A program made the position numbers and the translations under genes. The notes under the pieces are model-generated. The model was not told where the DNA came from. It worked only from the letters and a program-made list of their open reading frames with translations, and searched no databases. A DNA stretch of 64,000 bases from DASYXZ01 sp035946625 (lineage in GTDB: Bacteria; Acidobacteriota; Terriglobia; UBA7540). How positions within the stretch are numbered: position 1 is the first letter of the stretch; each line of letters begins with the position of its first letter. The stretch covers positions 62,001 to 126,000 of the forward strand of contig DASYZE010000058.1 of the NCBI GenBank assembly GCA_035946625.1, given 5' to 3'. Shown here in pieces: positions 17,105-25,612 of the stretch.

Positions 17105-18121
17105 TCATCGGCGCGATCTGACAGAATTCTGATACCACTCTTTCAAGCTTTCCTGATAATCCAGCAGGTTGAAATCAACCACGTGGTACGGCTCAAAGAG
17201 CATGGGCTGTTTTTTGCAGAACTCCGCTCGCAACCCGGCTTCGCGCGCCTCGCCTTCACCGCGATGGGCAAGCTCACACCTGGCCAACAGTCGCATGTCA
17301 TCCAGCCAGCGAAAATCGTTTTCCGCAAAGCTCACCGAATCGAGAATGTTTTCCGCGGCAACAGGATCTGCCTCCGATTGCGACTCCAAGACCCGAAGTT
17401 GCAGAGTCAGGTATCCTGCCGGCCAGCCATTTTGCCCGGCCTCCGCGACGTCGGCACGCAACCGCTCTTTCAGCCCGGAATAATCGCCGGTCTCGATTCC
17501 ATGGAGCTTCAGGCGCAGGCGTTCGAAATCAAAATCCGAACACGCTCGTTCAACGCGATCCGTGAGCTCGTTTAGGTTTGCCACACTGCCTAGCAGATAA
17601 TGAAACGCCGCCCCATAGGACCAGGTCTCTTCGAAGAACGGCAGGCCGCGAATGTGCAGGAAAGTACCGTCAAGGATTTTCAGTTGTAAATAAACGTCGA
17701 CCAGAGGTTGCGCATACGCCAGCCCTTTGCTATTTCGGTTCCATAGGTAGGCGAAACGCGCCTGGGCCAGCGCGTAGCGGGGAGAGATGCGGGGAAATTT
17801 CGCCCGGTCGAAGCAGGCGAACATATTTTCAATGTCCGCCTTGTATTCGTACTCCTGCCCCATGGCAAAAGACAGCACCGCGGATTCCGGACATTGCCGC
17901 AGCCCTTCCTGAAATCGTTCAAAAGCCTGGGGCCGGTTTTCCGCCTCGAATGCCGCGACGCCATAAAGGTGATGCCAGGATTCCTTTTCCCATCCCTTGA
18001 GTGAGGCGGGATCGAATTTCAGCAACTCCGGTTCGAGGTCGGCAATCCTCCCCTCTTTTTGGAGTTTGTTGGCGAGCGCGTCAACGCGATTCTCCAGTTG
18101 AGTTGGTTCAGGTTTCTTCAT
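17105..18121 (-). CDS. TPR-like helical protein of unknown function
   Basis: A 338-residue soluble protein with no signal peptide. Helical repeats resembling tetratricopeptide units are visible (for example 'AAFEAENRPQAFERFQEGLRQCPESAVLSFAMG'), but I do not recognise a named family. The start at 18121 (MKKPEPTQ) is preceded by a purine-rich GGAAAGAAA stretch; the frame is open further upstream without a credible start. It converges with the STAS gene and is downstream of the vapBC pair on the same strand. Confidence 0.65.
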   Translation of the reverse strand: MKKPEPTQLENRVDALANKLQKEGRIADLEPELLKFDPASLKGWEKESWHHLYGVAAFEAENRPQAFERFQEGLRQCPESAVLSFAMGQEYEYKADIENMFACFDRAKFPRISPRYALAQARFAYLWNRNSKGLAYAQPLVDVYLQLKILDGTFLHIRGLPFFEETWSYGAAFHYLLGSVANLNELTDRVERACSDFDFERLRLKLHGIETGDYSGLKERLRADVAEAGQNGWPAGYLTLQLRVLESQSEADPVAAENILDSVSFAENDFRWLDDMRLLARCELAHRGEGEAREAGLRAEFCKKQPMLFEPYHVVDFNLLDYQESLKEWYQNSVRSRR

Positions 18122-18266
18122 TTTTCTTTCCCAAAAAAGAAACTTAGCGCGCAGTCCGGATCTGATAAGGTCTCCGTGCTTCGTCTTCAACGAATGCAGC
18201 GGCTTGGAAGAACTCGAGGTGCGCCCCGCCTTTTCTTTACCTCGCATCGTCGTGCAAGGGTTTAAA

Positions 18267-18656
18267 TTACAGGGAAATAATTCCAAGCGTCGTCAGGCGT
18301 TTGGCCTGCCGGGCAAGTTTATGGTCAAAAGTGGCGAACCGCACGGCGCGTTCAGAGCTGGCAAGGTGCAGTGCGTCGGCGAAATCGAGGCCGCCCTCAA
18401 GCCAGTCCAACGCCTTCGCAACTTTGAGTTCGTCTTCCACGAATACAGTTTGCAGGCCCGCCAGTCCTCGCAGAGCCTGAGCTACGCGGTGGGGAGGAAA
18501 AGCGTAAAGGCTGCGCAGCACCCACTCAGTTTCCAGGAGCACGGTCTTGGAAACCCAGATTTCATCGTCGCGAATCAACGCTGCGGCGCGCGCGGCTTGT
18601 TTTGCATCGTCGCGCACCAGAAACCGAATCACGACGTTAGTATCGACCGCGATCAT
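18267..18656 (-). CDS. VapC-type PIN-domain toxin
   Basis: A 129-residue PIN domain ribonuclease. The acidic residues are in place: Asp in MIAVDTNVVI, Glu in LLETEWVL, Asp in DFADALHLA and Asp in TFDHKLA. VapC toxins cut RNA, often tRNA, when released from their antitoxin. The gene overlaps the upstream AbrB-type antitoxin by 20 bases, the usual layout of a vapBC module. Confidence 0.9.
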   Translation of the reverse strand: MIAVDTNVVIRFLVRDDAKQAARAAALIRDDEIWVSKTVLLETEWVLRSLYAFPPHRVAQALRGLAGLQTVFVEDELKVAKALDWLEGGLDFADALHLASSERAVRFATFDHKLARQAKRLTTLGIISL

Positions 18657-18903
18657 GCCGCGCCTTCACACCTTGGGCGATGGCCCGCTTCATCTGGCCG
18701 AGAGTTTTGGCCCCGCCTTTGAATTTCAGGCATCCGTAGACCTCATCGACCGTTGCCGACTTGAAAGGCCGCAAGGGCCGTAGCAACACGCCGTCGGAAA
18801 CCTCTTCGACGGCGAATTCAGTGCCCGGGGCCCAACTTCGCATATCGCGTACCGATTTAGGCAAGACCACCTGGCCTTTGGATGAAAGTCTTGTTATTTC
18901 CAT
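18637..18903 (-). CDS. AbrB/SpoVT-type antitoxin (VapB)
   Basis: An 88-residue protein beginning MEITRLSSKGQVVLPKSVRD, the swapped-hairpin AbrB DNA-binding domain. The C-terminal part would bind the toxin. The ATG at 18903 is preceded by GGAGG with a five-base gap, which fixes the start over a GTG six bases upstream. It would repress its own promoter together with VapC. The module is intact. Confidence 0.88.
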   Translation of the reverse strand: MEITRLSSKGQVVLPKSVRDMRSWAPGTEFAVEEVSDGVLLRPLRPFKSATVDEVYGCLKFKGGAKTLGQMKRAIAQGVKARHDRGRY

Positions 18904-19016
18904 ACGCACCTCCGGGGCTCACGGATGTAAGATTCAAGTAAGACATGATACCATCAGCTCCCACTGAAAGGCAAACTTTCGCGTTGGCCGCTGACAAAGC
19001 CTCCCGATCATCATTC

Positions 19017-20768
19017 TTAGAAACTGTATGCAATCCCCACGTCCACGTGGTTGTTGGTTCTCAATACGCCCGTAAATGGCCGGGTGACGAGATGGCGATA
19101 CTCGAAAGACGCGGCCACCTCCGGCGTAAATTGAAAAATGGTATTGGCGAAGACGCTCGTGTTCCGGTTCAAATCCACCGGGACAATATCGAACTTGTTC
19201 AAGTGGTCGGTTCCGAATCCACTGTTAAATTGCAAGCGGTCGGTGGCTGCGAACCGGCCTTCGATGTAGCCGCCTGATGTTTTGCCCGGCTGCCCGATGC
19301 CGCCGCCAAAAGATTCAAGGTTTTGGCCGATGTATGCCGATCCGTCCATTCCGACGCGGTGAAGGTGGGCGTCAAAATCAAACGCGCCCGCCCAACTGGC
19401 GGCGGAGCTGGCGCCAAATCCTACCCGGGGATTGAAAGCGGGCACACCATTAACATAGTTCATGGTTCCCAACTGCACCGTTCCATAATGGGCGGAAAAC
19501 CCAAACTCAAATCCGCGGTTGGCGCTCGATGGCGCTTCCGCGGGGCGCCAGGCCAGCCGCCCCTGAACGGCGGGACGTTGCCAGGCTTCGAGCAATCCCG
19601 CGCCCGGAAAATCGAGTCCGGGATAGTTGGCTACGGGCGCCACCAGACCCACCGTGGCGCGCAAGCTGCCGCGCTTGTTGCCCGCCAATTCGCGCTCCAC
19701 CCGCACTTGGGGCGCGCGGTCGTAGAGGTCGCCGGAGCGAAAGAGCTCAGGGAACGACATGGCCACCAAAGAAGTGGGATGGCGCGGGGCCAGAATCATT
19801 TCGTCCTGTCCGGCTTCGAGTGCCGTTTTCGCTCCATCCAGCCGTACGTAGCCGTATACCACGTGAGGCAGGCCAAACAGCGGACCTGACTGAAAGTCCG
19901 CGGCGCCCCCCAGGAAGTCCACGGCCAAGTAACCGCTGGCGTGCATCGATCCAATATCGGGGCCGTCCACCATCAGCCCGATGCGGCTTTGGCGCATTGA
20001 AGAGCTGAAGGATCCGGTGGAAGACGGCACGGCCTTTGCCCAATTCACCACCCCCGGAACATCAGGCCAATCGGCGGCGCCGCTGTTGAAAAATGTGGTG
20101 GATAAAATTGTGCCAAAGAGCTTCACCGCCATTTTCGAATTGGATTCCACTTTCGTCTGGGCCTGCTCCGCCACCTCCGATTGCAACATCGAAACCGAGC
20201 TGGCAAGGTCGGTATTTTGTTGGTCCGTATCAGGCGGCGCGGCCACCGCGCCCTGCGAGGGTTCAGCGTATTTTTGTCCCGCGCCCGGACCGGGCAGGCT
20301 TGCAGCCGCTTCGAGAGTGCTGGAACGGGGGATCCCATCCGCGTCTTTCTGCCACAAGCTTTGATGCGAGCCCGCGGTGATCCGCTCCGCGATCATGCCT
20401 TCAGGATTTATGCTGGCCAGTTGACGCTTGGGGGCGGGAATCCCCTCCGTTTGGGAGCGGGCGGGGCGGTCCAGAGCTGGCTGACGGTCGGGCAGACTCG
20501 CTCGCAGTTCCTCGCGCAAGCCGTTGACTTCCTGTCGCAGGGCGTGAATCTCCTCGCGCATCGCGCGCAGTTCCTCTTCGATGCCGGGCGCGGCCGCAGA
20601 GCGGTCGGCGCTCGGGGCAGCCTGCTGCGCCACAAGTCCGGGCGCAGCCAGCCCGCACAACATCACCGAGGCGCAGGCAAAGGCCAGCACCCGGAGTGGC
20701 GGTGCGGCCAGCCAACCTGACGTTTCACCAACTCCCAAATGTGTGCGACGGACGGTGCTGGATTTCAT
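19017..20768 (-). CDS. outer-membrane porin-like protein with N-terminal coiled coil
   Basis: A 583-residue exported protein. After a basic N-terminus comes a hydrophobic segment ending in AAPGLVAQQ (signal peptide, about residues 30-48). Residues about 65-95 form a heptad-like coiled coil (EEELRAMREEIHALRQEV). The rest alternates aromatic and polar residues as in beta-barrels and ends in 'GIAYSF' with a C-terminal Phe, the outer-membrane insertion signal. This layout resembles DcaP-like trimeric porins. The start at 20768 has GGGGAGG upstream. The solute is unknown. Confidence 0.75.
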   Translation of the reverse strand: MKSSTVRRTHLGVGETSGWLAAPPLRVLAFACASVMLCGLAAPGLVAQQAAPSADRSAAAPGIEEELRAMREEIHALRQEVNGLREELRASLPDRQPALDRPARSQTEGIPAPKRQLASINPEGMIAERITAGSHQSLWQKDADGIPRSSTLEAAASLPGPGAGQKYAEPSQGAVAAPPDTDQQNTDLASSVSMLQSEVAEQAQTKVESNSKMAVKLFGTILSTTFFNSGAADWPDVPGVVNWAKAVPSSTGSFSSSMRQSRIGLMVDGPDIGSMHASGYLAVDFLGGAADFQSGPLFGLPHVVYGYVRLDGAKTALEAGQDEMILAPRHPTSLVAMSFPELFRSGDLYDRAPQVRVERELAGNKRGSLRATVGLVAPVANYPGLDFPGAGLLEAWQRPAVQGRLAWRPAEAPSSANRGFEFGFSAHYGTVQLGTMNYVNGVPAFNPRVGFGASSAASWAGAFDFDAHLHRVGMDGSAYIGQNLESFGGGIGQPGKTSGGYIEGRFAATDRLQFNSGFGTDHLNKFDIVPVDLNRNTSVFANTIFQFTPEVAASFEYRHLVTRPFTGVLRTNNHVDVGIAYSF

Positions 20769-21045
20769 GTTGAGCCTCCCCGACATTTAATGATTAGGGA
20801 TTCTATGCAACTCGATGGCAGGGTGTCCAGATGCGAAAATAATCTGCCGGTGAGGGAAAATTCAGTGGCGCTGTGGGTTGGAATGACATCACATTTGAAT
20901 GCCGCCGCGGCGGGTCTTTCCGGTGGCGCGCCTGCGGGAGGAATCCACTCCGCCGGGGGGAAGTAGCGGTCCGGACTTCCGGGGGATACTAGCCGAACTT
21001 TTGCCCGGGCTCTGAACGCCGCCGATGACCGGAATAGCGACCAAG

Positions 21046-21441
21046 TCATTTTGCGCGGATCGCTGGCGCGCCCACCTTCGCTTTTCGACCGTGGCCTCTG
21101 AGCAATTCCGCCTGGGTCTTCCGGGGTAGTCTTGCAAAAACCAAATCGTGCGCCTGGCACAGCAATCGTTTGGTTTGAACCTGTGGCAGGGAGCATTCCG
21201 CAGTGAGCGCGACCCAATGGGCGCGCGCCAGGTAGGGCGCGGGAATGATTCCGGGCTGCTCCACCAGTTCGGCAAATTCTTCCGGTGTGCTCTTGAACGA
21301 CAGCCAGACCGTGGCGGGCTCGAGCATCGCCACGGCGAACATCTTGCCACCCACTTTGAACACCAGGTCATCCTGCCATTGGATTTTTTCCGTGGTGTGG
21401 GGGAGCGAAAGACAGAACCCCCGAATCCAATCGATGTTCAT
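21046..21441 (-). CDS. MmcQ/YjbR family protein
   Basis: A 131-residue protein starting MNIDWIRGFCLSLPHTTEKIQW. The 'FKVGGKMFA' segment, the 'WLSFKSTPEEF' segment and the 'PAPYLARAHWVAL' segment are typical of the MmcQ/YjbR (CyaY-like fold) DNA-binding family. The tail is basic. The in vivo role of the family is uncertain. It is a lone gene between the porin and the esterase. Confidence 0.88.
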   Translation of the reverse strand: MNIDWIRGFCLSLPHTTEKIQWQDDLVFKVGGKMFAVAMLEPATVWLSFKSTPEEFAELVEQPGIIPAPYLARAHWVALTAECSLPQVQTKRLLCQAHDLVFARLPRKTQAELLRGHGRKAKVGAPAIRAK

Positions 21442-21635
21442 GGCTCGCAGCTTACCTCAACACTATTCTTGAGTCGAGACCAACCACGGTCGGCGCAGCA
21501 GGAATGGCCGGAATCTTTTCCGGGGCAGGAGGGCGAAGGGTGGAGCGGCCTGATGTATACTGGGCGCGTCCAATGTTAACCCTTGGCGGGAACTTACGGA
21601 CGTGCCCCGCTCCTGAAATAAGGAGAAAACGAGCC

Positions 21636-22805
21636 ATGAAGCTCACTCATTTATTCTTATTGATTGCTCTCGCGGCCAGCGTTGCGCCCGGCCAGACGCA
21701 AAAGTCCGTGCCGATTCAGCGTCCGCGGCTGCCGCAGGCGGACCAGCCCGCGCCCATCATTTCGCCGGAAGTTCACCCCGACCATACGGTCACTTTCCGG
21801 TTTCGCGATCCGAACGCGAAGGAAGTTTTGCTTTCCCGTGAAGGCGTAGCGAAACCTGTGCCGATGCAAAAAGACGACCAGGGCGTTTGGAGCGTGACCA
21901 CTGAGCCTCTCGATCCCGATTATTACGGCTATTCTTTCATCGCCGACGGCGTCGGCCTGTTCGACCCGTCCAACTGGCGGCGCAAACCCAATTTCCTTTT
22001 TAGCGCCAGCGAAGTGTACGTGCCCGGCCCCGCTTCCCTACCCTGGGAAGTGAACCCGGTGCCGCACGGAATCGTTCATCATCATTTTTATCATTCGACG
22101 GTGGTGGGCGATGACCGCGATTTCTACGTCTACACGCCGCCCGGTTATGACCCTCACCAGAAAAAAGTTTATCCGGTGTTGTACCTGCTGCACGGCTACA
22201 GCGACGACGCCAGCGGCTGGACCGCCGTGGGCCGGGCCAACGTGATTATGGATAACCTGATCGCGCAGGGCAAAGCGAAACCCATGCTGGTGGTGATGCC
22301 GCTCGGCTATGGTGCGCCACAAATCCTCACCCGGGGATTCGCCTCCTTTGGCCAGTTCCGCGAGCAGAACATGACCAAGTTCCGAGAGGCGCTGCTGACC
22401 GAAGTGATCCCGCAAGTCGAACGGGATTACCACGTTTCGAGTAAGCGCGAGGCACGAGCCATCGCCGGGCTATCGATGGGTGGCGCTGAATCACTCTTCA
22501 CCGGCCTGAATAACATCGATAAATTCGCCTGGGTGGGTGCGTTCAGCTCTGGTGGACTGAGCCAGGACTTTGATTCGGAATTCCCGAATCTCAATTCCAA
22601 AGCCAATGACGAACTCCACCTGCTCTGGATTGCCTGCGGCACCGAAGATGGCCTGATCGGGCCCAATCGCAAGTTGCGCGAATGGCTCGATTCCAAAAAC
22701 GTTCACCACATAAATATCGAGACGCCGGGCATGCACACCTGGATGGTTTGGCGGCGCAACCTATCCAACTTCGTCCCGCTCTTGTTTCAGCCGGGTTCGA
22801 ATTGA
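21636..22805 (+). CDS. secreted esterase (enterochelin esterase / EstD family)
   Basis: A 389-residue alpha/beta hydrolase with a signal peptide (residues 1-20, ending AASVAPGQ). Residues about 35-120 form an E-set/CBM48-like beta domain as in Fes-type esterases. The catalytic domain has YLLHGYSDD, the nucleophile Ser280 in GLSMGG, an acid in the CGTEDGL segment and His367 in PGMHTW. It probably hydrolyses an ester in the periplasm or outside, perhaps a carbohydrate ester; siderophore hydrolysis is possible but no siderophore genes are near. AAGGAG lies 14 bases upstream of the ATG. Confidence 0.88.
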   Translation: MKLTHLFLLIALAASVAPGQTQKSVPIQRPRLPQADQPAPIISPEVHPDHTVTFRFRDPNAKEVLLSREGVAKPVPMQKDDQGVWSVTTEPLDPDYYGYSFIADGVGLFDPSNWRRKPNFLFSASEVYVPGPASLPWEVNPVPHGIVHHHFYHSTVVGDDRDFYVYTPPGYDPHQKKVYPVLYLLHGYSDDASGWTAVGRANVIMDNLIAQGKAKPMLVVMPLGYGAPQILTRGFASFGQFREQNMTKFREALLTEVIPQVERDYHVSSKREARAIAGLSMGGAESLFTGLNNIDKFAWVGAFSSGGLSQDFDSEFPNLNSKANDELHLLWIACGTEDGLIGPNRKLREWLDSKNVHHINIETPGMHTWMVWRRNLSNFVPLLFQPGSN

Positions 22806-22874
22806 TTTCTGAACATCCCGCCCTCACCACCCTTGCTTTGCGCGGAGCCTGGGGGGAGGGTTGAAGAGGATAAT

Positions 22875-22909
22875 CAGAGCGGCGTCGGAGCCACTCCGCT
22901 CTGTTTTTT
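22875..22909 (+). terminator. rho-independent terminator after the esterase
   Basis: CAGAGCGG (22875-22882) pairs with CCGCTCTG (22896-22903), followed directly by six T residues. This is a classical intrinsic terminator 70 bases after the esterase stop. Confidence 0.85.
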
Positions 22910-23204
22910 GATTGACTATGGGAATGGGGTCGGAGAAAAAAGAGCCCATCGACTGAAAAACCACCGCCCAAGCAACTCGATTTAAGTTGGTCATAAACTC
23001 CCTTTCTCGCGTAAGAAATTACCGGAGCGCCGCGAAGAATCACCCTCAATTTTCATCCCTGCGTCCGTCCTAATTGCATATCTGTCAATACGTTAGATGG
23101 AATAAAAGCTTTTCGGCAACAAAAATGCACTAAGGTCCTGGTGAGGCGAGCCGTAATTATTGGCACGACGGAGATGTAACTCGCGCCTCAAGGAGGGCAG
23201 CGCA
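22910..23204. other. AT-richer leader region before the DUF6600 gene
   Basis: Together with the terminator this makes a 399-base gene-free stretch. The last 150 bases are AT-rich and probably hold the promoter of the next gene, but I see no clear -35/-10 pair. A good ribosome-binding site (AAGGAGGG) ends about seven bases before the ATG at 23205. Confidence 0.4.
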
Positions 23205-25355
23205 ATGATAATTAACAGGATTCATCAATGCACTTATAAACTTTTTTTGTTTCTGCTGCCGGCTCTCTTAGTGACAGCTCCGATTTGGGCTCAGGACGAT
23301 CCCCCCGCGCGTGTAGCCCGGCTGGGTTACATTCAGGGCTCGGTTTCCTTCCAGCCCGCGGGCGAGCCGGATTGGGTGCAGGCGGTTCCGAACCGCCCCA
23401 TGACAACCGGCGACCAGCTCTGGGCGGATCAGGACTCGCGCGCCGAAGTGGAACTGGGGTTTGCCGTTGTTCGTTTGGGATCTAACACGGGTTTCTCATT
23501 TCTGAACCTGGACGATCACACCACACAGATCCAGCTGACCTCTGGGTCGCTTAACATCAGGCTCAGGCGGCTGTACCGCGACGATGTTTTCGAGGTGGAT
23601 ACCCCCAACCAGGCATTTTCGGTTTTCAGGCCCGGACTTTACCGGGTGGATGTGAGTGAAGACGGAAATTACACCGTCGTCAGCGTGCGCCAAGGCGAGG
23701 GCGAGTCCACCGGCGACGGTGAAACCTATGATTTGTATGCCGGGCAGAGAGGCACATTCAGCGGTACGGAGTCTCTCAACGCAGAGGTGACCGATATCGG
23801 CGGCCCGGATGAATTTGACAACTGGGCCTACAGCCGCGATCGCTTCGACGACCGGTCGCGCTCCGCCCTTTATGTTTCCCATGATGTGGTTGGTTACGAG
23901 GATTTGGACGCAAACGGCGATTGGCGCGACGATCCAAACTACGGCCACGTCTGGTTCCCCACTCAGGTTTCCGTCGGGTGGGCTCCCTATCGCGAGGGCC
24001 ATTGGGATTGGATTTCCCCCTGGGGATGGACGTGGGTGGATGACGCTTCGTGGGGATACGCACCGTATCACTACGGACGTTGGGTGACGGTTGGAGGCCG
24101 CTGGGGTTGGGTCGCCGGGCCGGTTAATGTTCAACCGGTTTACGCGCCCGCGCTGGTGGTCTTTGTCGGCGCCGGCGGCCTCGAAGGCGGCGGTAATGTG
24201 GGATGGTTTCCGTTGGGGCCGCGGGAAGTTTATGTGCCGTCGTACAACGTAAGCCCCGGATACATGAACCGGGTCAACGTCAGCAACACCACGGTGAGTA
24301 CCACAACCATAACCAACGTCTACAACACAACCATCATCAACAAATCGACGACCATCACCAACGTTTCCTATGTGAACAAAAACGTGGCCGGCGCGGTCAC
24401 GGCAGTTCCGCGGCAGGCATTTGTAAGCTCACAGCCAGTGGCCAAAGCGGCCGTGGCCGTGCAGCCGCGACAGATCGCCTCCATGCCGGTAAGTTCAAGG
24501 GCCGCGGTGGCGCCCTCACAAGCGAGCGTGCTGGGAGCAAGACCTAATAGCGCGGGACACGTTGCGACGCCTCCGCCCAAAGTGGCTAGCCGACCGGTAG
24601 TGGCCAAAGTGCTGCCTCCTCCTCCGCCCGTGCCTTTCGTCAAACAGCAGCAGGCCCTGGCAGCGCATCCCGGACAGCCTTTGGCAAAGCGCGAAGTGCA
24701 GACCTTGCGTCCGGCCAATACCGGCCCGGCGAAGCAGGTGGTCAAACTGGCGCCTCCGGGAAAACTCGCGACGCCCAACATGGTCCGGCCGGGCACGCCG
24801 CCAGCAAATTCACCGAACCCCGGAAGACCGGCACTTCAGCCCGCGAATGCGCCTCCGGCGAATCGCCCCAGTAACCCTGTGGCACCGAACGCGCGTCCTG
24901 GTGTGATGAATCCGGCGCCGCCGACTAATCAACCGACGCCCAACCGGCCCGCGCCCAATCCGCCGGCTCCAACTAGCCGACCGCAGCCGAGCCGGCCACT
25001 TCAGCCACCAGCACGACCGAATGTTCAACCAGCACCAAATCGGCCAGTGCCGAATCCGCCGGCTCCAACTAGCCGACCGCAGCCGAGCCGGCCACTTCAG
25101 CCACCAGCACGACCGAATATTCAACCGGCACCAAGCAGGCCCGCGCCGAATCCGCCGACTCCCAATGGGAGGCCGCAGCCGGGCCGGCCACCTCAACCAC
25201 CAGCGCGGCCGAATGTTCAACCGGCGCCCAACCGACCACCTGGGCCAGCGACGCACGCGGCACCACCGCAGAAGCCCAACTCTCAACCCAAGCCTGTCAC
25301 ACCGAATAAGAAGAAACCTCAGGACAAACAGGCGCCGCCACACGACAATTCATAG
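23205..25355 (+). CDS. secreted FecR / DUF6600-type protein with proline-rich repeats
   Basis: A 716-residue exported protein (signal peptide ending PIWAQ, about residue 30). Residues about 40-190 form a FecR-like beta domain (GYIQGSVSFQP, GDQLWADQDSRAEVELG). Residues about 215-320 are a Trp/Tyr/Gly-rich DUF6600-type segment with repeated 'WAPYREGHWDW', 'WGYAPYHYGRW' and 'GGRWGWVAGP' units. An Asn/Thr-rich stretch follows. The C-terminal third is Pro/Ala/Arg-rich and contains three 32-residue tandem repeats. Here FecR is extracytoplasmic and not next to a sigma factor, so classical sigma signalling is unlikely; a cell-surface role is inferred. Confidence 0.8.
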   Translation: MIINRIHQCTYKLFLFLLPALLVTAPIWAQDDPPARVARLGYIQGSVSFQPAGEPDWVQAVPNRPMTTGDQLWADQDSRAEVELGFAVVRLGSNTGFSFLNLDDHTTQIQLTSGSLNIRLRRLYRDDVFEVDTPNQAFSVFRPGLYRVDVSEDGNYTVVSVRQGEGESTGDGETYDLYAGQRGTFSGTESLNAEVTDIGGPDEFDNWAYSRDRFDDRSRSALYVSHDVVGYEDLDANGDWRDDPNYGHVWFPTQVSVGWAPYREGHWDWISPWGWTWVDDASWGYAPYHYGRWVTVGGRWGWVAGPVNVQPVYAPALVVFVGAGGLEGGGNVGWFPLGPREVYVPSYNVSPGYMNRVNVSNTTVSTTTITNVYNTTIINKSTTITNVSYVNKNVAGAVTAVPRQAFVSSQPVAKAAVAVQPRQIASMPVSSRAAVAPSQASVLGARPNSAGHVATPPPKVASRPVVAKVLPPPPPVPFVKQQQALAAHPGQPLAKREVQTLRPANTGPAKQVVKLAPPGKLATPNMVRPGTPPANSPNPGRPALQPANAPPANRPSNPVAPNARPGVMNPAPPTNQPTPNRPAPNPPAPTSRPQPSRPLQPPARPNVQPAPNRPVPNPPAPTSRPQPSRPLQPPARPNIQPAPSRPAPNPPTPNGRPQPGRPPQPPARPNVQPAPNRPPGPATHAAPPQKPNSQPKPVTPNKKKPQDKQAPPHDNS
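24939..25226 (+). repeat. 96-bp in-gene tandem repeat, three copies
   Basis: Copies begin at about 24939, 25035 and 25131. Each codes for a 32-residue unit with PNRPAPNPPAPT and SRPLQPPARPN segments. The first two copies are nearly identical at DNA level and the third is diverged, which suggests recent duplication. Confidence 0.85.
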
Positions 25356-25376
25356 TCAACCAGTAATTGATCTGGT

Positions 25377-25410
25377 AACGCAGAGTCTCTATTCACGGAG
25401 ACTCTGCGTT
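25377..25410 (+). terminator. perfect 13-bp inverted repeat, probable terminator
   Basis: AACGCAGAGTCTC (25377-25389) and its exact reverse complement (25398-25410) flank an 8-base loop 21 bases after the DUF6600 stop. There is no long T tract, only the terminal TT. Confidence 0.65.
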
Positions 25411-25577
25411 CAATGATTCTGGTCGGTTTGTGCGCCCATTGTACAACCCCGCACCGGATTCCACGTGGCGGCGGTCCACCTTGCGCGTCGCGATCACCAA
25501 GCGTAAGGCGCCTTTCACAGCTCATTTACTGCGAAACGCTTTGCGGGCAGCGGAGTCCATTCTGCAAGCAATGCATA

Positions 25578-25604
25578 TTGACATAGAGTACTTTGCAGTA
25601 TAAA
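25578..25604 (+). promoter_or_regulatory. promoter placing transcription start at the radical SAM ATG
   Basis: A perfect TTGACA (25578-25583) is followed by TATAAA (25599-25604, 15-base spacer) or TAAAGT (25601-25606, 17-base spacer). The gene starts with ATG at 25613, only 6-8 bases after the -10 box, so the transcript is probably leaderless. The segment ACTTT...AAAGT overlapping the -10 is a possible operator. Confidence 0.6.
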
Positions 25605-25612
25605 GTTGGTGC

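Noticed and set aside
24939..25226. Regular repeats suggesting a CRISPR array
   Set aside because: The 96-bp units are contiguous, in frame and code for a Pro-rich protein repeat, with no unique spacers.
23205..25355. FecR domain suggesting an anti-sigma/ECF signalling system
   Set aside because: There is no ECF sigma gene nearby and no cytoplasmic anti-sigma part; the protein is exported with DUF6600-type and Pro-rich parts.
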